Below, in pieces: positions 49,347 to 58,406 of a DNA stretch of 64,000 nucleotides. The stretch lies in assembly GCA_963789885.1 (NCBI GenBank), contig CAWBNB010000046.1, positions 1 to 64,000 of the forward strand, read 5' to 3'. The notes under the pieces are model-generated. The model had not been told where the DNA came from. It saw nothing but the letters and a program-made list of their open reading frames with translations, and did no database searches. A program made the translations under genes and the position numbers. This DNA is from DATEDA01 sp963789885. Lineage in GTDB: Bacteria > Pseudomonadota > Gammaproteobacteria > Burkholderiales > SG8-39. How positions within the stretch are numbered: position 1 is the first letter of the stretch; the number at the start of each line of letters is the position of its first letter.

Positions 49347-50629
49347 ATGCGCAGGGACCAGAACGAACAGCTGACGCGTACCGGACCGGGAACGCTCCTC
49401 GGCGACTACCTCCGGCGCTACTGGATTCCCGCGCTGCTTGCGGATGAGCTGCCGGAACCGGACTGTCCGCCGGTGAGAGTGCAGCTCCTCTCCGAGAAGC
49501 TCGTCGCCTTCCGGGACACCGATGGCCGGCTCGGTCTGCTCGACGAGTTCTGCGCGCATCGCGGGGTGTCGCTGTGGTTCGGCCGGAACGAGGAATGCGG
49601 CCTGCGCTGCCCCTACCACGGCTGGAAGTACGACGTGACCGGCCAGTGCGTCGACCTGCCGTCCGAGGCGGAAGCGACCGGCCGGCGGCAGCGCATCCGG
49701 CTGAAGAGCTATCCGTGCCTCGAGCGCGGGGGCGTGATCTGGACCTACATGGGGCCCCCCGAGCTGAAACCCGAGCCGCCCGAGCTCGAATGGGCGATGG
49801 TCGCGCCCGGTCAGCGGTTCCTGTCGAAGCGACTGCAGGAGTGCAACTACCTCCAGGCGCTGGAAGGCGGGATCGACTCGAGCCACGTCTCGTTCCTCCA
49901 CGGCGCCTCGCTCAAGCGCGATCCGCTGTTCGTCGGCGCGAAGGGCAACGTCTACAACGAGCGGGACCGGATGCCGGTGTTCGAGGTGGCGTCGTTCGAC
50001 GGCGGGCTGTTGATCGGCGCGCGTCGCAACGCGGACGACGGCCGCTACTACTGGCGGATCACGCCGTGGATCGCCCCGTTCTACACGCTGATCCCGCCAC
50101 GCGGCGGGCACCCGGTGAGCGGCCACGCCTGGGTGCCGATCGACGACGAGAGCTGCTGGGCGTGGAGCATGAGCTACCACCCGCGGCGCGAGCTGACGCT
50201 CGGAGGAGATCGACGGCGATGCGCGAGGGTAAGGGAATCCACGTCGAGTACGTCCCAGGCACGTTCATCCCGCTCGCCAACAAGCGCAACGACTATCTCA
50301 TGGACCGCGCGGCGCAGCGCGCGGGGCTCACCTTCAGCGGCGTCGAGGGCATCGCGATGCAGGACGCGTCGCTCCAGGAGAGCATGGGTCCGATCGTCGA
50401 CCGGACGCGCGAGAACCTCGTGCCGACGGACCACGGCATCATCATGACCCGCCGCGCGCTGCTCGAGGCGGCCAAGGCGAGCCGCGAGGGCAAGCCGATC
50501 CCCGGCCTCGCGCCGGCGTCCCAGCGCGTTCGTTCCTGCGCGATCGAGCTTGCGCCCGATGTGAAGTTCACGGACGGCGCGAAGGACGGGCTTTTCCGTC
50601 CGCTCGGCACCGATCCGCTGAGCGTGTAG
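49347..50629 (+). CDS. Phthalate 4,5-dioxygenase-type Rieske oxygenase, frameshifted
   Basis: About 425 residues in two frames that switch at 50205-50225. N-terminal MRRDQNEQLTRTGPGTLLGD, Rieske ligands FCAHRGVSL and CPYHGWKYD, mononuclear site EGGIDSSHVSFLHGA. After the slip: EGKGIHVEYVPGTFIPLANK, RNDYLMDRAAQRAGLTFSGV, EGIAMQDASLQESMGPIVDR, ENLVPTDHGIIMTRRALLEA. This matches phthalate 4,5-dioxygenase oxygenase subunits. It is 10 bp from the Bug gene and 8 bp before the PdxA-like gene. Confidence 0.88.
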
Positions 50630-50637
50630 GAGGCGCG

Positions 50638-51585
50638 GTGCCGCCCGCAGTGCTTCCTCGCGTCGGCATCGCGATCGGCGATCCGGCGGGCGTCGGGCCG
50701 GAGATCGCGCTCAAGGCGGCACTCGACGAACGCGTCACGCGCATCTGCCGGCCGGTGCTGTTCGGCGATCCCCGGGCGATCGCGGCGCACGCGGCGGCAG
50801 CGGGGATCGCGCGGCAGGTCGAGACGGTCGCGCTCGATCACTTCCGCGACGAGCCGCTCGCGATCGGCGAGGTGCGCGCCGCGCATGGCCGCGCCGCGGT
50901 CGACGCCGCGCGGGCGGCGATCGAGGCGGCGCTGGCCGGCGACGTGGCGGCGGTGGTCGCCGCGCCCCAGACCGAGCTCGCGATCAGGCAGGCGGGCATC
51001 GAGTTCGACGGCTACCCGTCCTTCGTCGCGCGGTGCACCGGCGTCCCTGTGGACGATGCGTTCCTGATGATCTGCTTCGACGCGATGCGGATCGCGCACG
51101 CGACCCTGCACGTCAGCCTGCGGCGCGCGATCGAGCTGGTGACAGCGGAGCGAGTCGGTCGGGTCGTGCGCGCGGTTCGCGACACGCTGCGCCGGATCGG
51201 GATCGACGCCCCGCGGATCGCGGTCGGCGGCCTCAATCCGCACGCCGGCGAAGCCGGCATGTTCGGCGAAGAGGACCGGGCGATCATCGCACCGACGGTG
51301 GCGGCCGCCCGCGCCGCGGGGATCGACGCGGACGGGCCGTTCGGCGCCGACACGATGTTCCACAAGGCGGGTTACGACGCGTTCGTCGTGATGTTCCACG
51401 ATCAGGGCCACATCGCGGCGAAGCTCCTCGCTCCCAATCGGAGCGCCGGCCTGACGATCGGCACGCCGGTGCTCTTCTCGTCGGTCGCCCACGGCTCGGC
51501 GCTCGATATCGCCGGGCAGGGACGCGCGAGCGCGGAGGCGATGGTCGAGGCGGTGGCCCGGCTCGTCGGCGGACGGTCGCGCTGA
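50638..51585 (+). CDS. PdxA-like dehydrogenase (TphB/dihydrodiol dehydrogenase type)
   Basis: 315 residues, GTG start at 50638. PdxA marks: IAIGDPAGVGPEIALKAALD, VAAPQTELAIRQAGIEFDGY, IAVGGLNPHAGEAGMFGEED, metal motif VMFHDQGHIAAKLLAPNRSA, and TPVLFSSVAHGSALDIAGQG. PdxA homologues near Rieske dioxygenases (e.g. TphB) oxidatively decarboxylate cis-dihydrodiols; that is the more likely role than pyridoxine synthesis. Confidence 0.88.
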   Translation: MPPAVLPRVGIAIGDPAGVGPEIALKAALDERVTRICRPVLFGDPRAIAAHAAAAGIARQVETVALDHFRDEPLAIGEVRAAHGRAAVDAARAAIEAALAGDVAAVVAAPQTELAIRQAGIEFDGYPSFVARCTGVPVDDAFLMICFDAMRIAHATLHVSLRRAIELVTAERVGRVVRAVRDTLRRIGIDAPRIAVGGLNPHAGEAGMFGEEDRAIIAPTVAAARAAGIDADGPFGADTMFHKAGYDAFVVMFHDQGHIAAKLLAPNRSAGLTIGTPVLFSSVAHGSALDIAGQGRASAEAMVEAVARLVGGRSR

Positions 51586-51607
51586 GGAACGGAAAGGAGG
51601 AGGAGGT

Positions 51608-52633
51608 ATGTGGCTACGCAACTGCTGGCAGGTCGCGGCGTTCACGACCGAGGTGATCGGCGGCGAGCTCTTCCCGCGGCGGATCCTCGACGAACCGATC
51701 GTGTTCTTCCGCGCGCGCGACGGGCGCGTGGTGGCATTCCAGGACCGCTGCCCGCACCGCTACGCGCCGCTCTCGAAGGGGACGCTGATCGGCGAGACGG
51801 TGCGCTGCATGTACCACGGGCTGACGTACGGCCCCGACGGGAAGTGCGTGGCGATTCCGGGGCAGGATCGCATCCCGGCGAAGGCGTTCGTGAAGACCTA
51901 CCCGGTGGTCGAGCGCTACAAGCTGGTGTGGATCTGGATGGGCGACGCGGAGAAGGCCGATCCTGCGCTAGTGCCCGACGTCCACTGGATGGATTCGCCC
52001 GGGTGGGTCGCGGCCGAGGGCTATCACCACGTCGCGGCGAACTACAAGCTCCTGAACGACAACCTGCTCGACCTCTCGCACGAGACCTACGTCCACGGCA
52101 AGACGATCGGGCACGACTCGGTCGCCGAGACGCCGTTCGCCTTCCGCACCGAGGGAAGCGCGGTCTACGTCGACAAGGAGATGAAGGCCTGCAATCCGCC
52201 GCCGTTCTACCAGTACCTCGCTCGCGTCTCGGCCGGCGACAAGGTCGACCGCTGGCAGCACACGGTGTACATCCCGCCCGGTTACATCGTGATCGACGTC
52301 GGCGTGCAGCCGCTCGAGCCGGTACCGGGATCCAACCGGGTCGACGGCCGGGTCATCGATCTGATCACGCCGGAAACGCCGACGTCGTCGCACTACTTCT
52401 GGGCGTTCGCGCGCAACTTCCGGCTCGACGAGATCGCGGTCACCGAGTTCCTGCGCGAGAACGTCCGCCGCACGTTCGACGAGGACAAGGAGATGCTCGA
52501 GGCGCAGCAGCGGATCATCGGCCCGGTGACCGAGCCCACCTTCCAGGTCACGATCAGGGCCGACGCCGGGCCGACGCAAGGCCGGCGCCTGCTCGCGTCG
52601 ATGATCGAGGTCGAGTCGCGCGGGAGCGGATGA
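51608..52633 (+). CDS. Vanillate O-demethylase oxygenase-like Rieske protein
   Basis: 341 residues: MWLRNCWQVAAFTTEVIGGE, Rieske ligands DRCPHRYAPLSKGTL and VRCMYHGLTYGPDGKC, mononuclear site LNDNLLDLSHETYVHGKTIG, and TSSHYFWAFARNFRLDEIAV. This is the VanA type, demethylating methoxy-aromatics, or a related demethylase/hydroxylase. AAAGGAGGAGGAGG precedes the ATG. No VanB reductase is adjacent. Last gene of the plus-strand cluster. Confidence 0.9.
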   Translation: MWLRNCWQVAAFTTEVIGGELFPRRILDEPIVFFRARDGRVVAFQDRCPHRYAPLSKGTLIGETVRCMYHGLTYGPDGKCVAIPGQDRIPAKAFVKTYPVVERYKLVWIWMGDAEKADPALVPDVHWMDSPGWVAAEGYHHVAANYKLLNDNLLDLSHETYVHGKTIGHDSVAETPFAFRTEGSAVYVDKEMKACNPPPFYQYLARVSAGDKVDRWQHTVYIPPGYIVIDVGVQPLEPVPGSNRVDGRVIDLITPETPTSSHYFWAFARNFRLDEIAVTEFLRENVRRTFDEDKEMLEAQQRIIGPVTEPTFQVTIRADAGPTQGRRLLASMIEVESRGSG

Positions 52634-52652
52634 GCCGGCGCGGCGGCAGTGC

Positions 52653-53546
52653 TCAGGCGCCGGGGATCCCCGTTCGCCGCGCGACGGTTCGCCGCATCGG
52701 CAGGCTGCGGCGGGGTACCTGGCCGGTGAGCCATCGGACCGACGCGCGCGCCCGCTCGGCGACGACCGCGAGCGGCAGCTGCACGTAGTCGTCGTTGAAC
52801 ACCTCGAAGCTGTAGTCGCCCCGGTAACCCATTGCGTCGAGCCGGCGCACGAGCTCGGCCACCTGCGCGCTGTGCACGCCCTCGCCCGGAAACACGCGGA
52901 AGTGGCGCGCGGTGTTCATCCGCTCCTCCGACGACCGGGTCTCCTGCCACATGAAGTCCGCAAGCTGCACGAGGAAGATCTTGTCCGGGTCGAGGAGGTC
53001 GAGGGCGTCGAGGCCGGTGGCGGTGGCGAGCACGTGGAACGAATCCATCCCGAGCCCGAGGTTCGGATGGTCGGCGGCCTCGACGATTTCCCATGCCTGG
53101 GTGTACTCGCTCACGTGCCGCCCCCACGACAGCCCCTCGTAGGCGATGCGGATCCCGAGCGGCACCGCGAGCATCGCAAGCTTGCGGAGGTCGCGGGCGA
53201 GGTGCGCGCGGTCGCCGGTCGCGTGGGTCGAGGTGGACGAGCAGACGAGCAGCACCTTCGCGCCGAGGGCCTGGCACATGCGGAGCATCGCCTTGGCGAT
53301 GTCGACCTTGTAGGCGTGGAGATGGCCCGACAGCCCCTCGAAGTCGCGCAGCACCTGGAAGCCGGTCGCGCGGAGTCCGCTCTCGCGCACGAGACGCGCC
53401 GCGGCCGCTTCGCCGCCGGGATGGCCCGCGATGTCGCGCGCCGAGATCATGACCTGCGTGAAGCCCGCCTCGCGCATCGCCCGGAGCTTCGCCTCGAGCG
53501 GCCCGGCGAGGGTGATCGTGTCCATCCCGAAATCGTCGATGTTCAT
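52653..53546 (-). CDS. Sugar phosphate isomerase-like 3-dehydroshikimate dehydratase (QuiC N-terminal part)
   Basis: 297 residues, TIM-barrel xylose-isomerase-like: MDTITLAGPLEAKLRAMREA, GFTQVMISARDIAGHPGGE, IAYEGLSWGRHVSEYTQAWE, NLGLGMDSFHVLATATGLDA, IFLVQLADFMWQETRSSEER, HFRVFPGEGVHSAQVAELVR and GYRGDYSFEVFNDDYVQLPL. These match the N-terminal domain of QuiC-type 3-dehydroshikimate dehydratases (DSD), which give protocatechuate. The next gene encodes the HPPD-like part, which is fused in many relatives. Confidence 0.85.
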   Translation of the reverse strand: MNIDDFGMDTITLAGPLEAKLRAMREAGFTQVMISARDIAGHPGGEAAAARLVRESGLRATGFQVLRDFEGLSGHLHAYKVDIAKAMLRMCQALGAKVLLVCSSTSTHATGDRAHLARDLRKLAMLAVPLGIRIAYEGLSWGRHVSEYTQAWEIVEAADHPNLGLGMDSFHVLATATGLDALDLLDPDKIFLVQLADFMWQETRSSEERMNTARHFRVFPGEGVHSAQVAELVRRLDAMGYRGDYSFEVFNDDYVQLPLAVVAERARASVRWLTGQVPRRSLPMRRTVARRTGIPGA

Positions 53547-53560
53547 CGCGCGTCTCCCGC

Positions 53561-54436
53561 TCAGGGCTTGAGATGGCTCACGACGAGCTCGAAGGTGACC
53601 CCGCCCAGGTAGACCTGCGTGAGCGCGCCTTTCTCGGTCGGCTGCACCGGATCGCGGTCGACGAAGGTGACGCCGCGGTCGCGCAGCGCCCGGGTCGCCG
53701 CGAGCACGTCGGGCGCACCGAGGCCGATGCGGAGCAGGCGCTCGTCCCATTCGATGTCCTCCGCGCCGGGCGGCGGCTCGATCAGCTGCAGGTAGAACTT
53801 GTGGCAGGGGCTCTCGAGCAGGGTGCCCTTCGGCAGGATGCCGAAGAACTGCCCGCCGGGCAGCACCGAGAAGCCGAAGAGCTGGCGGTAGAACTCGACC
53901 CATTCGCGGGTGCGCTCGTCGAGGATCGTCTGCACGATCCCGAAGTAGTGGAGGCCGGCGATCGCCGGCGGATTGGGGTTCGCCCCCGGCAGCGGTACGA
54001 AGTCGACGTCGTAGATCGAGAAGTCGCGGTAGCGGTCGACGAAGTAGATCAGGCTGTCGTCGACGCCGCGGATCCCGGGGATGCTGAGCTCCATCGCGGA
54101 GGCGCGCGTCGGCATCTCCCAGGCGCCGAGATCGAGCGTGTGGCGCCACGCGTACCCGGCGTCGCGGACGCGCAGCGCGAACGCCGACAGCGCCGGGGTG
54201 CTCGTCGGGGCCGCAAGACCGGGGAGGGCGTCGGGATGGGCGTTGACGATCAGGTTCATCCCGCCTTGGCGGTAGAGCATGACCTCGCGCGAGCGGTGGC
54301 GCGCGACCGGCATGAAGCCGATCGTCTGCAGGATCGCGCCGAGCGCCTGCGGCTGCGAGGTCGCGAACTCGATGAACTCGATGCCGTCGATGCCGAGCGG
54401 GTTGCTCGGCTCCGGGTTCCGCTCAAGGACCGTCAT
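53561..54436 (-). CDS. HPPD-like VOC protein (QuiC C-terminal part)
   Basis: 291 residues: GIDGIEFIEFATSQPQALGA, ILQTIGFMPVARHRSREVML, YRQGGMNLIVNAHPD, IAGLHYFGIVQTILDERTRE, WVEFYRQLFGFSVLPGGQFF, KFYLQLIEPPPGAEDIEWDE and a C-terminal GGVTFELVVSHLKP. It resembles 4-hydroxyphenylpyruvate dioxygenase domains that form the C-terminal half of QuiC1-type 3-dehydroshikimate dehydratases. Here it is a separate gene 14 bp upstream of the sugar-isomerase-like gene. Confidence 0.83.
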   Translation of the reverse strand: MTVLERNPEPSNPLGIDGIEFIEFATSQPQALGAILQTIGFMPVARHRSREVMLYRQGGMNLIVNAHPDALPGLAAPTSTPALSAFALRVRDAGYAWRHTLDLGAWEMPTRASAMELSIPGIRGVDDSLIYFVDRYRDFSIYDVDFVPLPGANPNPPAIAGLHYFGIVQTILDERTREWVEFYRQLFGFSVLPGGQFFGILPKGTLLESPCHKFYLQLIEPPPGAEDIEWDERLLRIGLGAPDVLAATRALRDRGVTFVDRDPVQPTEKGALTQVYLGGVTFELVVSHLKP

Positions 54437-54451
54437 GCTGTCTCCTCTCGA

Positions 54452-55264
54452 TCAGGGCACGAGCTGCGCGCCGAGCTCCCGCGCCGCAGCCTGGAGCGGG
54501 GGCAGATACAGCGTCCGCATGTCGCGCAGCGCGACGCGGCCCGCCTGCACGATGACGTTCATGCCGGCCACCACGGTGCCGGCGGCGTCCCTGACCGGCA
54601 CCGCGATCGAGCGCACGGCGGGCTCCAGGAGCTGGTCGGCGACCGCGTAACCGGCGTCCCGCACCGTCGCGAGCTGCTGCCGCAGCTTGTCCGGGTCGGT
54701 GATGGTGCGCTCAGTGTACGGCTGGAGCTTGGCGCGCGAGAGATAGTCGTCGAGTTCGTCCTCCGGCAGGTGCGCGAGGAGGACATGGCCGATCGAAGTG
54801 CAGTACGCCGGGAGCCGGCCGCCGACGTTCAGCGTGACCGAGATGATGCGCGAGGTGAGCGAGCGGGCGACGTACAGGATGTCGTCGCCGTCGAGGATCG
54901 CGAGCGAGCAGGATTCGTCGACCGCGTCGCTGACCTGGTCGAGGAACGGTTGGGCGGAGACGACCAGCGGGGTCGAGGAGAGGTAGGCGTGGCCGAGCCC
55001 GAGCAGCTTGGGGCGGAGACTGAAGTTCCGCCCGCCGTCGGAGGCGACGTAACCGAGTCGCTCCAGCGTGTAGAGACACCGGCGCACCGCGGCCCGCGGG
55101 ATGCCCGTCTTGTGGCTCAGCTGCGCGATGGTCATGTGGCGCTTCTCGCGCGAGAAGCCGCGGATGACCGCGAGGCCACGCGCGAGCGAGGTCATGAAGT
55201 TGGGGTCGCCGGCGGCGGCGGCGATCTCGGATCCATGATCCATGCTGGTCATCGGGGTGCTCAT
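54452..55264 (-). CDS. IclR-family regulator (PcaR/PobR type)
   Basis: 270 residues: N-terminal winged helix with FMTSLARGLAVIRGFSREKR, MTIAQLSHKTGIPRAAVRRC and LYTLERLGYV; effector domain with LSSTPLVVSAQPFLDQVSDA, SIGHVLLAHLPEDELDDYLS and GYAVADQLLEPAVRSIAVPV. The FSREKRHMTIAQLSHKTGIPRAAVRRCLYTLxxLGYV pattern, here split, is that of PcaR/PobR/PcaU. It lies between the split dehydratase genes (15 bp away) and the divergent TRAP operon and should control both in response to quinate, shikimate or beta-ketoadipate (inference). Confidence 0.92.
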   Translation of the reverse strand: MSTPMTSMDHGSEIAAAAGDPNFMTSLARGLAVIRGFSREKRHMTIAQLSHKTGIPRAAVRRCLYTLERLGYVASDGGRNFSLRPKLLGLGHAYLSSTPLVVSAQPFLDQVSDAVDESCSLAILDGDDILYVARSLTSRIISVTLNVGGRLPAYCTSIGHVLLAHLPEDELDDYLSRAKLQPYTERTITDPDKLRQQLATVRDAGYAVADQLLEPAVRSIAVPVRDAAGTVVAGMNVIVQAGRVALRDMRTLYLPPLQAAARELGAQLVP

Positions 55265-55328
55265 GTTCGTTAATCGCCCATATAGTCGATAATCGCCCTT
55301 GACAGGATAGTACGTCCAAACGTAGGAT
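55265..55328 (+). promoter_or_regulatory. Putative IclR operator and promoter of the TRAP operon
   Basis: Two direct repeats GTTCGTTAATCGCCC (55265-55279) and AGTCGATAATCGCCC (55284-55298), 19 bp apart, each built on CGnTAATCG, lie just upstream of the IclR gene start. They end at TTGACA (55299-55304), which with TAGGAT (55323-55328, 18-bp spacer) makes a good sigma-70 promoter for the TRAP genes. The CGATAATCG core resembles PcaU/PobR boxes. Confidence 0.65.
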
Positions 55329-55450
55329 GCGCGCAAGATACGAGGAGATCGAGCGCAGGCTCCCGGAGCCGGGACCGCGAATCGATCGACCTACTCACGC
55401 GGCGCCGCTCGATCGGACGGCCGCGGATCAACGCCAAAGGAGGTTGCAGC

Positions 55451-56014
55451 GTGAACCGCGTCATCGACGGGTATTGCCGCCTGCTGACTCTCGCCATGGT
55501 CCTCATGCTGGCGGTGATGGTGGTCCTGGTGTTCGGGAACGTCGTGCTCCGCTACGCCTTCAACTCCGGGATCACGGTCAGCGAGGAGCTCTCGCGCTGG
55601 CTCTTCCTCTGGATGACGTTCCTCGGCGCGATCGTCGCGCTGCGGGAGCACGGCCACCTCGGCACCGACGCGCTGGTCGCGCGGCTTCCCAGGGCGGGGA
55701 AGAAGGCCTGCCTGCTGATCGGCCAGGTGCTCATGATCTACGTGACCTGGCTGCTGCTTAAGGGCAGTTGGTCCCAGACGATGATCAATCTCGAGGTGGA
55801 GGCGCCGGTGACCGGTGCCTCGGTCGCGATCTTCTACGGCGCCGGGGTGGTCTTCGCGGTCTCGGCCGGGGTGCTGCTGCTGCGGGAGCTCTGGCGAACG
55901 GTGAGCGGCCAGGCGACCGACGCCGAGCTGGTCATGGTGCAGGAGTCGGAGGATCTCGCCCAGGTGCACGATCTGCACATCGGCGAGTCCGGCCCGGGCA
56001 ACGGCAAGCGCTGA
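55451..56014 (+). CDS. dctQ: TRAP transporter small permease (DctQ)
   Basis: 187 residues with four hydrophobic helices (LLTLAMVLMLAVMVVLVFGN, SRWLFLWMTFLGAIVALREH, LLIGQVLMIYVTWLLLKGSW, FYGAGVVFAVSAGVLLLREL). GTG at 55451 is preceded by AAAGGAGG. The TRAP system is probably for a carboxylate such as quinate, shikimate or protocatechuate. The soluble C-terminal tail (about 40 residues) is longer than usual. Confidence 0.9.
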   Translation: MNRVIDGYCRLLTLAMVLMLAVMVVLVFGNVVLRYAFNSGITVSEELSRWLFLWMTFLGAIVALREHGHLGTDALVARLPRAGKKACLLIGQVLMIYVTWLLLKGSWSQTMINLEVEAPVTGASVAIFYGAGVVFAVSAGVLLLRELWRTVSGQATDAELVMVQESEDLAQVHDLHIGESGPGNGKR

Positions 56015-56026
56015 ACGGAGCCGGCC

Positions 56027-57307
56027 ATGACCGTCACCATCTTCCTCGGTTCGCTCCTCGTCGCGATGGCGCTCGGGATTCCGATCGCCTTCGCGCTGCT
56101 GCTGTCCGGCGTCGCGCTGATGTGGCACCTGAACGCGTTCGACCCGCAGATCCTCGCGCAGAACGTGGTCAACGGCGCCGACAGCTTCCCGCTGCTCGCG
56201 GTGCCGTTCTTCATGCTCGCCGGCGAGATCATGAACGTGGGCGGGCTGTCGCGGCGCATCGTCGATCTCGCGCTGACGCTGGTCGGCCACGTGCGCGGCG
56301 GCCTCGGGTTCGTGACGATCCTGGCGGCGTGCCTGATGGCGGCGCTGTCGGGGTCGGCGGTCGCCGACACCGCTGCGCTCGCCGCGCTCCTGCTGCCGAT
56401 GATGGTCAAGGCCGGCCACGACAAGGCGCGCGCCGGCGGCCTGATCGCCTCGGCCGGCATCATCGCCCCCGTCATCCCGCCCTCGATCGGGTTCGTGATC
56501 TTCGGCGTCGCCGCCAACGTCTCGATCAGCAAGCTGTTCCTCGCCGGTATCGTCCCCGGCATCCTGATGGGGGCGTCGATCGCCATTACCTGGTGGTGGG
56601 TTGCGCGGCGCGAAGGCAGCAAGCCGCCGCCGAAGGCGACGTCCGCCGAACGCTGGAAGGCGTTCCGGGATTCGACCTGGGCGCTGTTCCTGCCGGTGAT
56701 CGTGCTGGTGGGGCTGAAGTTCGGCGTGTTCACCCCGACCGAAGCGGCCGTGGTGGCGGCGGTGTATGCGCTGTTCGTCGCGACCGTGGTCTACCGCGAA
56801 CTCAAGCTGTCGCAGCTGTACGAGGTGTTCGCGAGCGCCGCCAAGACCACCGCGGTGATCATGTTCCTGGTCGCCGCGGCAATGGTGAGCGCATGGCTCA
56901 TCACCGTGGCCAACATCCCGGCCCAGCTGATCGCGCTGCTCGAGCCGTTCATGGGCAACCAGACGCTGCTGCTCATCGCCATCATGGTGCTGGTGATGGC
57001 GGTCGGGACGGCGATGGACATGACGCCCACCATCCTGATCCTGACCCCGGTGCTCATGCCGGTGGTCAAGGCGGCGGGGATCGACCCGGTGTACTTCGGC
57101 GTCCTGTTCATCATCAACAACGCCATCGGCCTCGTCACGCCGCCGGTGGGCACGGTGCTCAACGTGGTGGCCGGCGTCGGCAGGATGAAGCTCGACGAGG
57201 TCACCCGCGGCGTGATTCCGTTCATGATCGCGGAGTTCGCCGTGATGTTCCTGATGGTTATCTTCCCGCAGCTCGTCACCGTGCCGGCAAAGTGGTTCGC
57301 GGGCTGA
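56027..57307 (+). CDS. dctM: TRAP transporter large permease (DctM)
   Basis: 426 residues, about 12 helices: TIFLGSLLVAMALGIPIAFA, DSFPLLAVPFFMLAGEIMNV, ALSGSAVADTAALAALLLPM, IAPVIPPSIGFVIFGVAANV, MDMTPTILILTPVLMPVVKA and IGLVTPPVGTVLNVVAGVGR, all classical DctM segments. 12 bp after dctQ. Confidence 0.95.
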   Translation: MTVTIFLGSLLVAMALGIPIAFALLLSGVALMWHLNAFDPQILAQNVVNGADSFPLLAVPFFMLAGEIMNVGGLSRRIVDLALTLVGHVRGGLGFVTILAACLMAALSGSAVADTAALAALLLPMMVKAGHDKARAGGLIASAGIIAPVIPPSIGFVIFGVAANVSISKLFLAGIVPGILMGASIAITWWWVARREGSKPPPKATSAERWKAFRDSTWALFLPVIVLVGLKFGVFTPTEAAVVAAVYALFVATVVYRELKLSQLYEVFASAAKTTAVIMFLVAAAMVSAWLITVANIPAQLIALLEPFMGNQTLLLIAIMVLVMAVGTAMDMTPTILILTPVLMPVVKAAGIDPVYFGVLFIINNAIGLVTPPVGTVLNVVAGVGRMKLDEVTRGVIPFMIAEFAVMFLMVIFPQLVTVPAKWFAG

Positions 57308-57372
57308 CACCGCGGGACCCCCGACGCATCAATGACCGTTTCCATTCAACTCTTCACCCCAGGAGACCAGAG

Positions 57373-58381
57373 ATGACTCGCTTCGTCCGGCGCTTTGCGT
57401 TCGCCGCCACTGCGGCGCTGCTTGCGAGCCACCGCCGCGCATGCCCAGATCCAGGATCGCACCTTCAAGTTCGCGACCCAGAACCCGAAGGGGCACCCGA
57501 TCGTGATGGGGATGGAGAAGTTCGCCGAGATCGTGACCGCCAAGAGCGGCGGCAAGATGAAGGTCAACCTGTTCCCCGGCGGCGTGCTCGGCGGCGACGC
57601 GCCCAACGTGTCGGCGCTGCAGGGCGGCACGATCGAGATGGTGGTGCTGAACTCCGGCATCCTCGCCTCGCAGGAGAAGGAGTTCGGGATCTACGACTTC
57701 CCGTTCATGTTCGCGAACGCGAAGGAAGCCGACACCGTGGTCGACGGGCCGTTCGGCAAGGCGATGCACCAGAAGCTCGAGTCCAAGGGGATCGTCGGCC
57801 TCGCGTACTGGGAGCTCGGGTTCCGCAACATCACCAACAGCAAGCGCCCGATCACGAAAGTGGACGACATCTCGGGGCTCAAGCTCCGCGTGATCCCGAA
57901 CGCGATCAACGTCGACTGGGTCAAGGCGCTCGGCGCCAACCCCACGCCGCTCGCGTTCCCGGAGGTGTACGCGGCGCTCGAGCAGAAGGCGATCGACGGC
58001 CAGGAGAACCCGGTGACCGTGATCAACGCCAACAAGTTCTACGAGGTGCAGAAGAACCTGGTGCTGACCAACCACCAGTACAATCCGCAGTCGGTCATCT
58101 TCAGCAAGAAGGTGTGGGACACGCTGTCGAACGACGAGAAGAAGATCCTCGCCGACGCCGCGGCCGAAGCCGCGAAGTTCCAGCGGCAGGCCGCGCGCGA
58201 AGCGGCGGGCACGGCGCTCGACAACCTGAAGAAGAACGGCATGCAGGTGACCGAGCTGACCCCGGCCGAGCTCGCCAAGTTCCGGGAGAAGATGAAGCCG
58301 GTAATCGCGAAGCACTCCGAGGTCGTCGGCGCCGATACCGTGAAGGCGCTGCAAGGCGAGCTCGCCAAGCTGCGCAAGTGA
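57373..58381 (+). CDS. dctP: TRAP transporter substrate-binding protein (DctP), one frameshift
   Basis: About 335 residues: signal peptide MTRFVRRFAFAATAALLA, then after a one-base slip near 57430 ATAAHAQIQDRTFKFATQNP, GHPIVMGMEKFAEIVTAKSG, GKMKVNLFPGGVLGGDAPNV, YWELGFRNITNSKRPITKVD, DISGLKLRVIPNAINVDWVK (carboxylate-binding Arg), ALGANPTPLAFPEVYAALEQ and AIDGQENPVTVINANKFYEV. Classic DctP family protein. Confidence 0.9.
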
Positions 58382-58406
58382 CGGCTTCGCCCGGGAACAC
58401 GCGATC

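Noticed and set aside
50638..51585. PdxA-like gene as a pyridoxine biosynthesis gene
   Set aside because: It lies between two Rieske oxygenase genes next to a TphC-like Bug gene, and no other pyridoxine gene is near; a TphB-like catabolic role is more likely.
36516..52633. Reductase or ferredoxin partners for the three Rieske oxygenases
   Set aside because: I looked for FNR-like or plant-type ferredoxin motifs between 36 and 53 kb and found none, so they must be encoded elsewhere.
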